A stretch of 64,000 nt of DNA from Chaunax sp. Z400 (GCA_037577475.1 CM075188.1:13081501-13145500); one strand, 5' to 3'. Positions 47,043 through 61,923 are shown, counted from the first letter of the stretch. Program-made: numbers and translations. Notes: generated by a model not told the origin, from the sequence alone.

Positions 47043-47101
47043 ATTGCCGTTCGAGCAGGATGTTGAACAAGGAAACGTGGCCCACTTGGGTGACTGTGAC
47101 G
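47043..47101 (+). CDS. sema6b: Semaphorin 6B, end of PSI and juxtamembrane exon 13 of window (last visible)
   Basis: A 59-base exon; acceptor CTCTGCAG, donor GTAAGA, ends phase 1. It encodes LPFEQDVEQGNVAHLGDCDG, with the final G split over the donor, matching the AFEQDV…LGDC segment of SEMA6B. The next exon should encode a short stalk and the transmembrane helix. I did not find it up to 64000, so the window stops inside the gene. Confidence 0.92.
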
Positions 47102-49590
47102 GTAAGAAGCGTGTGTGTTTGTTGTATGTGTTTGCCCACAAGTGTCAACACTGATGGCTCTCTTGTCTTTGCCTGGATCCTAGTGTACCTTCAGGTTAAA
47201 CAACAGTATAGTAAAAGTGAGGAGGAACCTCAGTTTATACAGTTTATACAGAGGAAACCCACAAATAAACACAGACGAGTCCCAAATCTCTTCAATGCTC
47301 TGTAGTTTCTCACCTCTCCCAAGAGTAACCGCTGAGATCTAAGACGAAGATGGTCTGCTTGTCTCGTTTTGTCTCTGAGTTGGCGAGAACATCCCAGTGT
47401 ATGTTTTGGCTAACTTTGTTCTTCTTGCTGTTTACCCTGTCCTTACTTGTATCCTATCTTTGCTCTGGTCTTGTAGGTTTTTGTTGTATATACAGTACAT
47501 GTGGTTAATTATATTCAACTTGAGCTTGATTTCCCCTTGATGTTTTGTTTTTTTCTTTCTCTCCATATCATTATGAAAATAGAAATCTCTATTCTAGATT
47601 CATGGAGGTTTTGGATACTCCCATGACTCCCCGTCTCTTTGATCTGAGCGCTAATTCCAAGGCGTGCAAATGAATCCTGTGCTTCTGAAAGTTCCCCGAG
47701 TTCATGTGCTGTGCTCCCTGAGAAAAGAACAGATAAATATTGCATAATCAGAACTTGCGTACAACTCTAGTCCGGTTTCAGATGGGCGCTCTGTTTGATG
47801 CTGCTCTCTCACTTCAGGTCCTCCGAACACCAAACCACAGGGGATGGCCTCTGAACCTTATGGCTGATGATCAGTCTATGCATGGTGGACTTGGTCTTCA
47901 TTGAGCCCATGTGTAGTTCCTTACAGAACATATGCAGTTTGTTATATTCAAAGCAGATCATGCTGTGTGTATCCCGCTTTAGATTCCTACATGTTAGATT
48001 TGTCAAATAACATAAAGTAGATAAAAATCGGAGAAATGACTCCTCAACAAGGGAAAGACTTCAGCGAATACACAATGTTGTGCAGGAAGCTTGTAATTAA
48101 AAGAGAAACTTCTATCATCATTACTCCACTTCTGTAATACACCAGTGGGTGAGAAATTAACATAATTACTATTCCTCAGTGTTTATGAAGTGTTTTACGA
48201 GGTTTATTCTAGAAATCCCCTTCATATATTGTTACATTTTGACCTCTGGTGCCAGAGAATCTGTGGATTAACACAGTACTTGTCTCTATTCTGCCCTCAT
48301 TTGTTTGTTGTTTTGTTCAAAAAACATCTGCCATCTTTATCAAGGGGTCACGCTATCTCATAGCCCATATCTCATGGGATCATAAGGCACCTTTACAAAA
48401 AATGTTGCTTCAACACCTATAAAAAAAAACACGTCACCACTTTGTATGTATTTCATTCGTTCATATCAATCAGTTCACTTGTATCATTTATGTCACAAAA
48501 AAAAAATCAAAGATCCCAATAGAATGACTAAAAATGATTTATACTCATTGCGTATTCCACTAGATCATACACATGGAGTGCTCCTTAAAACCAGCCACAA
48601 GTATGAAGCCAAATATCCATTTTCAGATTAATACACATCAAATAATATCAGTTAATCAAAGATGAAAGTGTGCCGTGCCCTGATGCCTGCTCCACTTGGA
48701 CCGATGTCAGACAGAGGAGTGCTCTTCTGCTCCCTGTGTCTTGCCTTTGAGGAATATCTGATCTCTGAGGCATGATTGCTGATGTGTCTGATCCCTTCAT
48801 AAAATACACCCGAGCTGAGCTGACAGAGGCGAGCTCTGTTGTTGCTGGATGAACGAGAGCTGCTGGGTTGGAATGTGAGCCAGCATCTGTCTGACTGCCA
48901 CCAACACTCAGACAGCACTCTGTCTCAGGTGTTGTGATGGACCTGGTGCTGCAGCATCTTTTCATCATGTCTCTTTTTTTTTTAATGTGACACATTCATT
49001 GTCTCGGATATGGATGCAGTGTTTCCTGTTCCTTTTCAAAACTGAGTCCATCTTTCTTTGTCCTCCTGTAATACAAAGATTCTTTCACACACAATATTGA
49101 GCTAGAAGAGAAGGGAGGCGCAGCTTCAACGAGCTTGTTATGACAAACTGTCACTTATATGTCTGTGTGCCTTATTCTTCTCCTACATGAAACATACACT
49201 AATAATCTACTTGCGAACATATGCAAACACACCAACACAGCGTCTTCAGGGATTGGGATGATCAGAATAGACCAAAGGCTTTGGGTTGCTGAATATTTCA
49301 TATCTCTGTATTGGACTCATTTCACCTGTATCTTGATCCGGCAGATGGGAGGTGAGATATTGTCTCCCCTCCCATCTATATATCACTCTTTTGGGAAATT
49401 CAGCAATCTAATTTTCACTCTCCTTTTGCTCAGTTCCTTTCTGGAAGGAGTCTGTTCTGCAGCTGCATGTCAAACAAAATGTTCCCCCTCAGGCCTCCAA
49501 TGACAATCAAAATTCACAGGCATGTCTTCAACAGTCCATAAGCATAAAGAACAGCTTTTTAAAAAAAGTAATGATTGTGGTTATGCAGAT

Positions 49591-49925
49591 CAGTAGCTCC
49601 CAACCTTTGGTTTGCAGTGCCTCGGTGGGTCACAAGATAAATCCAAGGGACCACAAGATCATTGAAAAGATGGGAAAGAAGAGAACTGTTACATAAATTA
49701 ATTTTATCTTTCGTGACTTTTCCCTAATCTTTGCTCTTTTGTCATAAACTGTGAGATAGTTTTACCTCTTCTGGCAGCTAACCGCTATTCAAATTAAATA
49801 ATCAAAGTTTACAGGGGAAAGTTTTAGAACTACTAAAATCTCACAGATTTATGTGACTAAGATGACAAGTAGACATATTTTTTCTTAACTTCTAATGGAT
49901 CGCAAAAAAAAGTTGACAATCAGTG
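49591..49925. mobile_element. hAT-like MITE
   Basis: The left end, CAGTAGCTCCCAACCTTTGG, and the right end, CGCAAAAAAAAGTTGACAATCAGTG, are diverged inverted complements of the CAGTGGTTCCCAACC-type terminus known from fish hAT elements. Inside, GGGTCACAAGATAAATCCAAGG is also typical. About 335 bases, no transposase. A clean 8-base duplication is not seen, so it is old. Confidence 0.55.
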
Positions 49926-50714
49926 ACCTATTTTTTAACCTGTATTACATAATACACACTTTGACAACTGTGAGTGATATCCAGTCTCAATAGCGTTTTG
50001 TTTGATGTGGTCTGGTTTTAGGGAATAAAGTACTTTCAGTGAAACATTTTGCAAAGAAATGGGGCCATTGTTTCTGGCAAGCTGGCAATGGTCCTTTGGA
50101 TGAAATGTTTTTCACAGTTTCTCAGCCTTTAAATGTAATAAATAGATCCCCCTTTTCCCATCCGAGCCTCCTTTGTTTCCTCATGTTGCAGTTTTTTTCC
50201 CCCTAAAGTTATTTTTAATTCCTGTGAGAGCGAGAAACAAAATTGCAGAAATCCCAGAAATATATCTGAAAAACCGGACAAATAAACCAAAACTTTTTGC
50301 ATGTGAGAAGTGAGAAACAAGTTTTTAGTCATTTGGATTGATATTTCTTTTTAAGACTAAGGTCAGGCTGGTTACATTCAGTGTTTGAAAGGAAATTGTG
50401 CTAGCTCTGGCTTTGTAGCTTGTCTGAAAAAGATCAAATCATTTATGTGCCATAGTCTTTCTCCTCCACTGCTGCAGAGCCTTTTTCTATCCCTCATGTT
50501 TCATCTCTCTCCAGTCACAGTCAGTGCTACAGACCAGCCTTGTCGTCAGACCTCAAAGGGAGATGGATGGACAGCCTTACTTAGAGCCCAGCTAACTGCC
50601 TCCCCTTTCTCCTTAGCCAGAGAGAAGCAGTTACCGGGGGGAGAATCGATTTTCATCTCTCCTCAGGCTGATGGCAGTCGAATAGTTATCAAGGGCGATT
50701 CTGCAAGGGAAAAG

Positions 50715-51050
50715 GAATGAGACTGTGAAGAGTGAGGACAAGGAGGAAAGGCTGGGTAAATCCGATTCAGGAGTAGAGAGCAGAACAAAAAGAGTTTGGG
50801 AGACCATTGGAAGTAGGCAAACTTTGAGGATGGAAAGAATGAAACGGTTCAGGGGATCAGAAGCGTGGAGTCATAAGGGGGAATGAGAAAAGAAGCCGAG
50901 TGATAGGAAGAGAGGACCGAAAGAGCGAGGTCAGAGAATGAATAAAATGGGGGGGGAATCACAAAGGAGACAGAGAGAAGGCCAGGGTGACAATGGCTAG
51001 GGTGGATGAAAGCTTTGAGAAAGGAGGGAGGTGGAGGGAATAGTAGAGGA
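50715..51050. repeat. Purine-rich strand-asymmetric stretch
   Basis: The plus strand is strongly enriched in G and A over about 330 bases, with GGAGG and AGAGA words. No repeat unit or gene recognised. Confidence 0.5.
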
Positions 51051-51619
51051 GTGGCTGTTTTCATGGCTGCTAGGCCGGGCCCGTGTGACAAATGGACTGA
51101 GAGTGCCTTCGGCGCCTCCTGTGTCACAGCACTGTCTCTGGCCTCCTCCGTGTCAGGCTGTAACTCTGTCGAAGTGATGTACCTGCCTCACATCCTCTTC
51201 ATCTTCTGTTGTCGTATGTCACAGAGCTGCTGCCCTTCTCCTTACTTAACAATAGCATAATTCTGTTTTTCAATGAATTTGTTATAAAAGTAGATGAAAT
51301 GAGCATATTGGTGAAAAACCTTTTTTCTGCAATGTCAGAAGACCACAGAGGGAGTTCAATTCAATTATATGAGGAAGTGAGGAATCGTTAAGGGCCTTGT
51401 GGTTACGCATGGCTGTCTTTGCATTTATTAGAACACCAAGGTCTCACTCCAAGCACATACAGACACACACTAAATATTAGCAGAGACGTGCTGTTCCTCT
51501 AAACCCACCATGATCAAAGCAGAACACAACATCCAATAGAGATGATGTATCGTGGGAGAGACGCTGTGATGAAAGAGATGAGGTCAGAGGGATAACTGGG
51601 TTCAATTATGTGTGTTTGC

Positions 51620-51621
<2 letters not shown>

Positions 51622-51652
<31 letters not shown>
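51622..51652. repeat. (TG)n microsatellite
   Basis: About 15 TG units, with interrupted TG sequence on both sides. Confidence 0.95.
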
Positions 51653-51656
<4 letters not shown>

Positions 51657-52619
51657 TGTGTCTGTGTGTGTATTTCCTCATACAAAGTAAGTCATAACTC
51701 TTTGTTGTTCTGTAGTTTTGTGGGTCCAAACAAACACACTTGACCGAGGGGCATGAAGTGATGATGCTTTTCTGGTATGAAACATTTAATTCACACCATC
51801 TCAGACCACGATCATATTGCAAACCCAAAACACAAACAGTTGTGTTTAAGAGTCCTATTTGCACCATCTAAGGCACATTGTGTGCAAGTCTGTGCCACAA
51901 GTGTATTTAGGCCATGTTGTTGAACTTCCTTTTGCTTGTTAAACAGCATAATCTGGGTGCAAAGTAAAAAGAGGATGCAACGAATTTTTAATTAGTGTTA
52001 ATTATTCAGAGGTGTGTTGTGGGTATAACATAGATGTAACCAGAGTCATCTCCCATTCCCTTTTAAAGCAGGTGTGTCTGTGTATATTAGCAAATGCACT
52101 GATATTTGACTGAGGAGGAAGAGTGTGTGTGTAATTGGCCAAGAGATGCCTGAGGAATGTAGTTCATAGATCAGGTGGGACCAGGATCATCATTCAGATT
52201 AACAGGTGATGTGACGCTTGTTGGTGAAATGACACCTTATGAATGGGGAAAATATCATTTGCAATACCTGCAGTGGTGCTCCAGCAGCAGACACAATACA
52301 TTTGTCTCTGCCATCTATGCCATGAGGCCCAGCAGCTTAGCTTCATTAATTTTTTTAATCTACCGACATGCCAACATGATCTAATGTTAATTAATGTTCT
52401 GTGTTCTTCTACACATCCAAAAGGTCACACAAACAGTCCATCCAGGGAAATTGTTTGGGGTAAAGCAGCCGTTCTCCTGATCCTGGGGTGTCCTCGTGGG
52501 TGGGATGGGGATGATGTCAGAGCTGATCCGTGTATCGCTAGTGTGTTGCAAGCAGAAAGTGTGCGCTTTGTGAAGTCGCCTATAATGGCCCATCTTACTG
52601 TCTGAATAATGTGACCTTT

Positions 52620-53030
52620 AAATAGCAGGAACAATAATGCATCATTGACTGTTGGTCAATGGCCTGATCACTTTTGCTATATCAATGCGCCTGACCACAC
52701 TTCATTTTAAGACCAACATGCCCATGGACACAGAGCTTTGCTCCTTAAATAACGTTGGTGCTGGCCTTGAAAATGAAGAAATAAAAAAAATAAAAAATGT
52801 CTGCAGTGTAAGCAACAAAGATAAACCCCATTTTCATCGCCTTTTTGAGGCAGGGCTGGTGCGCCATTATTCCACCTCAAAATTTCAGTATGAATACCGT
52901 GAAGGTGTAATGGGAGTCTGTTTTGTTCCACCTCTGAGACGGCAGTGGAGGAAGTCACAGCACCGAATCACACATCTCTGTAAACGTGAGGTGGAAAAGC
53001 AGGAGAGGGCTGTACCGTTTTAACGATGTA
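52620..53030. repeat. Possible dispersed repeat
   Basis: GGCTGGTGCGCCATTATTCC and ACCTCTGAGACGGCAGTGGAGG resemble blocks of a recurrent fish repeat (from memory). A plus-strand frame of 123 codons crosses it but shows no known domain. Confidence 0.25.
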
Positions 53031-55784
53031 TTACATGTGCGGTTCAAACCAGGAGACTTAGAAACCAGCTAGTAGCAGTTTGTAGCTACCTCAAAGAAGA
53101 AGAAAATCTATGGAAAGTATCTTCAAATTGGAGAGACAGCTCGATGTTTGGGAGCTTGTGATCTCTGTGTAAATAAAGTCTTCTTTTTCACTGTGCTATA
53201 CCAGTATTACGGCTGCACCTCTGAAATTACTCTTACCCTAAAATTACAAAAAAAAATGTATTGGTCACACTCACTTGTGTCCAGGGTTTAAACTTGACGT
53301 TATGCCTGCAGGAAGGAGTCGTGTGCTCTCTAAATTTGCAGGCTCTTCACAGTGGACAACTCTGCCAGCATGACAAACTGCAGCTGGATTAATACTGGAT
53401 TTAGTTTTAATGATGTTTGAGCAGAACACCCTCCCCCGACAGACATCACCTAACTCACTCTGAACTGCCAGAGGTTTGTGTGTGTGTTTGGGAATGTGAC
53501 AGGTAATATAAACCACTGCTGTAAACAGCATAATGAGTCAGATTTGGTTCAGGCGTCGACAGGCGGTTTGGGATGTCAGATCCTCTTACGGCAGGTTATC
53601 ACGACGTGTTGATTAGCTGTCGTCCCTTTTTCCAGGTCGTGACCCTTGCTGAAAGGCTGATCAGTTACAGCATAAACAAGAGCTGAATGGTCTGTCAAAT
53701 CTCCAACTTCTCCCTTTTAATTTGCATTGAGGGTCTCTTTACTCTAAAGGAAATAGATTCCTACATCCAAATAATTTTGTTGGAGTCCTGCAGCAGCCTC
53801 AGAAATGTTAAGCGCTCGATTCTCCCAACAGCAACAAACTAAATGCTCCCTCTTTTTATTTTGCTGTTTTCAGGGTGCAAGTCAGATTGTGTTTGCACGG
53901 ACAGCTCATCAGCTCAAGTCAGCTGTTAAACCAGCCATCTAATAGGAGGTGGTTTGTGAAGGTGTGTGTGCTGTTGGAGGAGACAATTCCTGCTTCATCA
54001 TATTACCCTCCCGGTTCCAACTCAACACTTTTCTTAAATCTCTGTTTCCTCCTCATTGATAACAGCAGAGTAGGCTTTCTCACCAGTGCACACATCCAAA
54101 CCCACATTGTCAACGTTCACACTCACGCGCACACTTTTCTCCACCCATTTTGCTGTGAACTCACTCAGCCATAATGACACAGCTAGTGTTGCCACAGTGT
54201 AGCTACAGATGGAAGCAATTATGGCACTGTGAAAATATTTCCAGGAGAAAGGCAGTGTTTTGACTGGAGCAGCGGGGTGCAATCACTCAATAATTGAGGT
54301 CCACTGAAACAGAAATGAGGCGGAATGCAGATTTGAGATTCCTTGTTGTGGTGATGATAACATTGGATGACGAGCACCGCAGTGCCAGGACCGACTCTGC
54401 CTTTCTCTCTGGTGGTTGTAACGCTGCGAGGAGCTTTGCACAGGAAAGAAAATTTGTTGCCAAATTTACGACCGTGGTCTCATCTAATTCCAGTGTAATT
54501 GCTGCGGCTTGGAATAGGGCCTGAGTTTAGGCTTAGGAGAGGGAACCCATAAAGTCGACACAGGTCTTTGTATTAACATGGAAGCTAGTTAAAGCACGGG
54601 GTCTTAAGTCTGCTCATGATAAATGTCTTGCCCTTCAGCTTGAACCCCAACAGAACGACACACAGGAAAAGAGAGAGAAAGAGAGGAGTAGGGGAGCATT
54701 TGCCACAGGAGTTCTTTTTCGTTTGATGTGGTCTCCTCTTTCAGACTGAGAGAGGGCTCTGTAACCTTGACGCCACAGTCGTCCTTCCTCCTCTCCTAAC
54801 TCCTTCTTCTGCTGTCACTCCTGCAAGACAGCAAGGGCAAAGAGAGCAAGCAAGCTGTAGAATAGACAAGTAAAGTAGAGGAAGTGTGGTGTGGAGCTGT
54901 GCAGCCCCAGATGCCAGACTTTGCTCTAACTCATGCATCTCTGGTACCCCATGGAGCTTCTAAGAGGCTTGAAGATCAGAGCATAGCTGATCCCCTCTGA
55001 GAATAGTGCGTCTCAGCTGATGAAACATGAGAACCAACACCTTATAACAATTGATGTGTGTCTGCACTTCGGCATAGTAGCGGAAGATGGAGAGTGGTAG
55101 ACTGTATGGTGGCTGTGCAGGTTTTCAGTTTAGGAATGGAGAATTTTGTGTGAGCTTTTAGAAGACAAGTATAGCAGCCTCCGCCTCTGGAAAGCATGGC
55201 GAGGAGAAAAGACTCCTGAAGGGCTAGAGCTCTTTCATCTGGCTTCCTCTTCTGAGTCTTCCCTTTGCTGCTCACATCTCCTTCCCAACAGTGGGAGCCT
55301 CAGAGAGAGCCTTGAAAAACACGAGGGGGCCGCTGACCCCTGAGTGAGCCAAGGGTCCTCGCTGATAGATGTGTTTGAGCAAGTGCACAGGATTGTCATC
55401 TTTATGGTTGGGGGAGATGTTGAGTGGTCAGGGTTGTACAAATATAGCATACAGTTCACTGGTGCAGTCCCGTATACAGTAGACCAAGATTTAGGTACCT
55501 TGTCAACACTTTCCTTGTTTAAAATAGGTCAGGATTAGATTTTCCCAATGTTCAGTATTTTTTTGTTGCTCATCCAGTGTGAGGAACCTGGATGATGAAA
55601 TAAGAAATAATTTGACAGAATGAATCCACTAGTTGTCAGTGCAGAAAGGGAGCCTAGTCAAGTGTTTGTACTGTCTATTGTCAGGAGGACATGCAGTAGT
55701 GCATTCATACCCACTGATGCAGTGTCAGCTTCAGCTTTGATTGAGAGAGAGAGAAGCAATAGCTCTGTCTCAGCATCTCTATCC

Positions 55785-55804
55785 ATCTATCTATCTATCT
55801 ATCT
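55785..55804. repeat. (ATCT)n microsatellite
   Basis: About five ATCT units. Confidence 0.9.
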
Positions 55805-56111
55805 GAACATACAGTATGTAACTGAATGTAAAACGTATAAGCTTTTCAGCTCTACTAACAGAATACACAATTAACACGCTTTCCAGCGTCAAGCCAGATG
55901 CGTCTCCTCACGTCTCCAGTCTCACGCGCCGAGAATCACCCAAGCAGGCAGACCCAGGTCAAGGTCCATCACGCTGCAACATAAGGGAGAGTGAGCAACC
56001 AGTTCAATACAAAACACCTGGAATAATTAGCTTTCTCCCTGACACCATTCCCCGAACCACCCCTACTCTCTCTCTCTATCTTGCGCTACGCACACTGCCA
56101 CATATATACAA

Positions 56112-56138
56112 ACACACACACACACACACACACACACT
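56112..56138. repeat. (CA)n microsatellite
   Basis: About 13 CA units. Confidence 0.95.
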
Positions 56139-59100
56139 TTACTTCTCAGAAGTAGTAAATAGGGACCATTAGTCAGGAATTACATTTTTTAAAGTAAGTT
56201 CATTTATTTTATTTATTTACATTATGTTTTCCATGTAGAAAGAATCCCAGACTTTCTCCATTGTATCACTGTGTTGGGCTGCAGCCTCATCCAAGAGATT
56301 GTTTTTTTGTTTTTTTTTATCTTAGAAGCAGATAAAATGACTCTAAGGAGGACTATCAGTTTGTTATTTTCTACATATTTTGGTAATATTCATAATAAAA
56401 CCTAAGATGGTTTGATTGAAAGTTCTCCATTTTGTATTTTATCAATTTGCTGATTGAACTTTGTTGTGGCAAGAGGGACACTGAATTTTTTATTTTGACT
56501 TTCCTTTCAAACACACAACATACAACATTTCAAACATGTTTCTCTGTACCACACACAAACATACGAACACCAGCTGGAGCCACCGACTCTTCTCACTATC
56601 TGCAACACTGACCACCAGACGCTTGCATGAGAGGAATTTGAACTCGCACAGAGAGAGAGGAAGATCACTGATGAAGAATAAGGGCCTCGGGTTGGTCTGA
56701 GGTCAGTGCTGAATAACGGTGTCCCATAAAGTGTGGGCAGGACCTGGAGGTGTTGTGTAATTCCTCAGAAGAGTGGCCTGCAGGGTGACATCCAGAATAC
56801 TGTAACTGCTCTCCAATCACACCTCTGGGGATTGTTTTTCTGTCTATCATTCAGACAGAAATCGACCACAGTGAGTTAACTCCCTGCATCAAACAACACT
56901 TTTCCTCCTTTCCACAACACATCAATAACACTGCTGCGCTTTTTCACACTCCTCCTCTCAATATTTCACTCAGTCACACTTCTTTCTGTCTCAATCTCTT
57001 TCTTTTTCACTTCATTTATGTTTCCTTTCCCTCCAACGCTTCCTCCCTGCTATTTCCGCCTTTGTCGGTTTCTCTGTCCATGAGCCTCTTCCTATCTCTA
57101 TCTCTCGCAGATTTGTTGCTGCACCTAGTATTGATCACCTTAAACTCTCTTTAGTCCAGGTCAGCTGACAGGTGCTGTGATTCTAAGCAATCGTTCAGCC
57201 CAGGATGTGTCCTGGCAGCACGTGTGAGGCCTTGGCCCATGTCACAGCGGAGACATTTAATTAAAGGCGGCCTGTAAATTAACAGAGCAGGTGGGTGGCA
57301 GAACGAATGGGGCGAGAGAAGTTTCAATCAGCCACCCAGATGGTGTGCAGCCCCAACATGAGGCCTGATGGTTTAATCATACACCTTCAGAAATTTGTAT
57401 CAGGAAAGAGTGCAATACCTCAGCACTGAAGATCTGAACATAAAAACAAATTGGCATGAGTTTGGTGGGAGTGTAGTATAAGGACATACACTGATATGAT
57501 TTATCGATGTAGCATGTAAGAAAGATTAAGTAGAAATTGCCTGGTTCGTGATTTGGGAGGGAGAGATATGCCCTCTGGGTAGATAGTTAGACTAATGCTA
57601 TGCGGACCTGCTCTCCAATTTATTGTGTGTCACATGTTTGTGAGTATTTATTATTGCTCTCCACATAATGCTTTTGGCTTTGCACCTAAAATGAGAATAT
57701 CAATTACCAAACGAAAGTGCAGCCAAGTCTGTAACCGATAAGTTATGGGAGATAGAAGAAAATAATAAAGACTAAATCCTATTGAGAAACCCACATACTG
57801 TATGTGCGTATACACTCATGCACACAAAAGTCTCTGGAAAACAATTTCTTTCACCACAGTGTCCGACACAGCCCAGTTGCTTTGTTTGGAATGGATGCAG
57901 CTGAAACTGCTAACAGACTCATCCTTTTTTAAGCTGCCTCTCACTAAAGCCTGACCTGATTGGCAAAACAAGGTTTCTTGATATAACTGAATCCACAAAT
58001 TCAAAGGCAGCATTCCTGACAGCAACACTTGTGCAAAGGCTGTGAGAAAGCATTCATGGGAAGCAAAAGTCCTGTAGTCCTGTGGCTTTTGATTATACAG
58101 CAGCAGGATGGAGTCAGCCTCCCTTCTGAAGATTTTAACACACAGCATTCCCCTGAAGCGACTCTAGACTCACCTCATTTACTACAAGAAGAGATTTTTC
58201 TTCAAGAACAGGGAAGAGAGAGAAGAATCAAGATGAGGCAAAAGGACGAGAGTTAAAAAAATAAGATGCACTGAGTATGGGAGTGAGGAATATAGCAGTA
58301 TAGAGTCATGCAGGTATGTATTTATGAGGTTAGCATTGCAAACCTTGACTCTGAACCAGAAACAAATGCCTGATCTACCCTCACTAATAGACCCGGCTGA
58401 AGACTTGAATCTATTAACAGCAGTTTTTGTGGTGGGGATTTTATGGAATTTTAATTGCAAACACATGGCTGGTGAGCATAAATGTTTTAACATATTGATC
58501 AGTTGGAGTCGGAGTCTTACTGCAGATCTTACTGGCTCTCAGGAGCTAAGTTTTTATTTCTTTTTGCACAACTATCCAGTAGCTTTCTTCAGCTGTGCTC
58601 TGAGAAACGCTGTCTGGGAGGCACTGAAAATGGTTTTACAATCATCCTGAGAGTAAACATGGTTTATGAGCAAGTAAGAGTTAGACCTAGTAAGGAGCTC
58701 TGCAGTGTTTCTGCTCCTGCTTCTTTTTAAGGCATATTCATTCTTTCTCAGGGTCTTTCCATCTCAAGCACACATTTGATTTATCTTCACATGTCACAAC
58801 ATGATTGTGTACTGTATGCTTGTGTGTGGAAAAGACAGGGAAGCACTGGTTGAAATAGAAGGTGAGATATAAAAGTATATGTTTAAAGAAAAGCAGAGGA
58901 AAGAATGGGAAGGAGGGAAGGAGGAGGATGCACTAAAAACTAGAAGAAAAAAGGTTCCTCCAGTCTTTCCACAGAGGAAAAAAATAGGAGGATAATGAGC
59001 AAAATCACTGAGCCATTGGTACAGGCAGTGGACACATTCACAGGAGTTATCACACACACATATTCACACATCAGGCACACTTATTCAGAAAGTGCTGCAC

Positions 59101-61887
59101 ATGTTTTGCCATGTGCATCCCTGTCGTCACTGCACACATAAACACATCAACATGCAGAGAAATGGTGGATTCTGTAGATGAAAGACCCTCACACACGCTG
59201 ACACAGTCGTAACCTATCCAGCTCAGAAGTGTGAGCTTGTGGCACTGACAGGTCCACTGGGATGCCGGGAAGTCTTTGTTCTGTTCTGATGTGCTGCGTT
59301 ACTAATACATGTATTCCAGCTCTCAAACTGCATAAAAGTTCTCTTGCAGGCTTTTGATTATGGAAATTATGGAACTGCAGAAAGGAAATAGTTACCAAAT
59401 GTCTAATCTAACACCTCCAGACACTAATCAAAACCAGTAGAGAAATGCCATTTTTGGTTCTTGATCCCATTTTGTTTTCCACTTATTTTCTATGCATTCA
59501 TGCCAGTGAAAGCATGGCTGGAGTCATTATGGTTTCCATAAGTTTATATGTATATCGTTCCTTCCCATTGTCGTGATTGCGATCGATCGCAGGAACACTT
59601 GGAAGAATGTCATTAAACCTGCCTCACAAAACATGTTTTTGTCCATAACTCAATAATTTATTTGTTAATTATAATCAATTTTACACATTTGTCCAATAGG
59701 ATAAAATGATCATCCATATCCAAAAGGTCTAAGGCCAACTTCCCTGTGATATCATCACATTCCATCACAACTCTGTGTGAAGAATTTGTAGTCTCTCCTT
59801 GACCTATCAGACTCAGCTTTATTGGCCAAGCATGTGAACATATACACATATTTTGACACTTTTTTTTCTAAATGAACATAGACACTATAGCCACCACATT
59901 CTCATTGGTTTTGCTGATAGTGAGCTTTAGATGATTGGTGTTGCACGATGTAATGAATCCCTCCATCAGTTCTCCGTACTCCTCTGAAAAAACAGTCTCT
60001 AAAAAACAAAGATAGTCTATAAGTATGATTCCCACAGAAATCATGCATACTTTAATTTAACCAAAAACATACATTTAATACCTTTTGTTAAATTTATTTA
60101 TAATCTTCAATAAATTAAATGAGTCTGGATAGACTGAAAGTAAACTGCAACTGGACTGGGGTGTAGAAGCAGAACATAACATACCCACAACATGTTAATT
60201 CTAGTTTTAGACAATATACAATACAATACACAATACACTAACACAATAATAACATCTAAAATAATGTAGACTTATTGGACTCTGTGTCTTATTTTGGTAG
60301 CTTTGGTCAACATTTCGATCAGTAATGAGGGTTGTGTTATGTTTGAAAACAACCGGTTTATATAACATGTTATCTGACCATGTTGGAAAAGTCATCAAAA
60401 GTGTTCAAAGCTGTTCTCAAACAGGGAGTCCGAAGAGAGTCCAGCTCAAACCCTTCATTCCCCCTCGACTCTACGTGTCTGACCGATCACTGCAAGAAAC
60501 AGACATGAATGTCAGATGGTAGGTTTCGGAAAGTTACGGAATTGTTCAGGAACAGCCTTCCCCCTAATTCCAATCTACAGTACAGGTAGCAATTACTAAG
60601 TTGATTGCTTGTGTCCTCCTCAGTATTTTGCGTGTATACATGGATAGTCCGATTCATTGAAAGCAAGAAAGTGAATGTGGGATCACCAGTAGTCAAATTT
60701 GTTTTAACAAGTGAACACTCTTAAATCTTATTTAAATAGCATCAGATCCCAAAAACAGTTATCTGACAGCACTTATTAAATAGAGCAGGTATAGACTGTA
60801 CTCTTTATTCTACTGACATCCAGCATTTCTAGGTTTGGCCCACAGTCCTCTAATTTGAGACCCCTGGTTTAGATTGCAGGGCTTGTCTGAATGTAGGAAT
60901 CCATGTGTTTCTTGCCAGACTTCATTAAAGTGATGCGACATTGTTCCCAGATTAGCAATTACTTTGATTAGTACAACGCAATGGAAATGATAGAAATTAG
61001 ACCCAAGCTGTATTAAACCTTGATTATCCTTTGGAAAATCAGTATCAGTATCACTGATGATGCATTAAAGCCTCTCCCTTCATCTGCCTCTCAGTCTTTA
61101 TGTAACTCACACATGTTCATAAGGTTATTGTCAAAAGTGCTGCCAAGCTGTGGCCACGCAGATTCATAAAGTCTTCTGTCGTTGCTCTAATCAAGGGAAA
61201 TGTTTAACAACTGGCATGGAGCTAGCAGGGCTTCTCATTAATTCCCTTTCCTTACTGACAGAATGGAGGGAAGGGGTGGAGAGGGGAGTGAGAATATATT
61301 AGAGAAAACGTTTCCAAAAAAAAAAAATCACTCTGATTAATACGACCGCAGCTGTCACGATCACTGTGTAACAAAAACATCGCATTGACACACGGATATT
61401 AAATTTGATCGTGCAGGATCGACCTTGATTTTTAAAGTGTGTGTGTGGGTGTGAAAGTTTCTTTACTTCTCTTTTGAATTTTTGAGCCATTACTCCCAAC
61501 ATAATGCCACCCCTGGTGATCAAAAGGAGTGTTGGTACGAGAGAGAGAGAGATGGAGAGAGGATTAACAGCTAACAAGAGGATTGGAAGGAGGGTAAGGC
61601 GATACAGGGTATGAAGGAACAGATGACTCCGGTCTAGAGACAAAGGAAAGCATAGACCAAAGAAATAATTTAACTATATATGCAAACTCCTTTGTATTTT
61701 GAATTTCACAGTTAAGTGTATGTTGCCCACTCAGTACGTTGTGCACAACATCCAAAATACTTTCTATTCATCCTTTTGGTTCAAGCCCACCTCTTCACCT
61801 CTTTAATTCATATTAATGCCCTCCTCTCATCTCTTTTGTATCATTTCCTTTTCCCTCCTCATTTCTCCTCCTCCTAGAAAATATCTC

Positions 61888-61923
61888 TCTCCTCTCCTCC
61901 TCTCCTCCTCTCCTCTCCTCTCA
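61888..61923. repeat. (CTCCTCTC)n pyrimidine-rich low complexity
   Basis: CTCCT-type units only, on one strand. Confidence 0.85.

Noticed and set aside
50385..51260. Candidate stalk or transmembrane exon of sema6b
   Set aside because: Hydrophobic stretches exist but no similarity to the SEMA6B membrane segment and no phase-1 acceptor in the right place.
52652..53023. 123-codon plus-strand frame
   Set aside because: Lies within sequence resembling a dispersed repeat; no domain.
58324..58650. Candidate membrane-helix exon (hydrophobic VFVVGILW)
   Set aside because: Only about ten hydrophobic residues, with no basic stop-transfer or matching flanks.
59580..59591. 12-base palindrome GCGATCGATCGC
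   Set aside because: Short self-complementary word expected by chance in 64 kb; no context suggesting function.
60325..60522. 65-codon plus-strand frame of coding-like composition
   Set aside because: No recognised family and no conserved splice context for sema6b.
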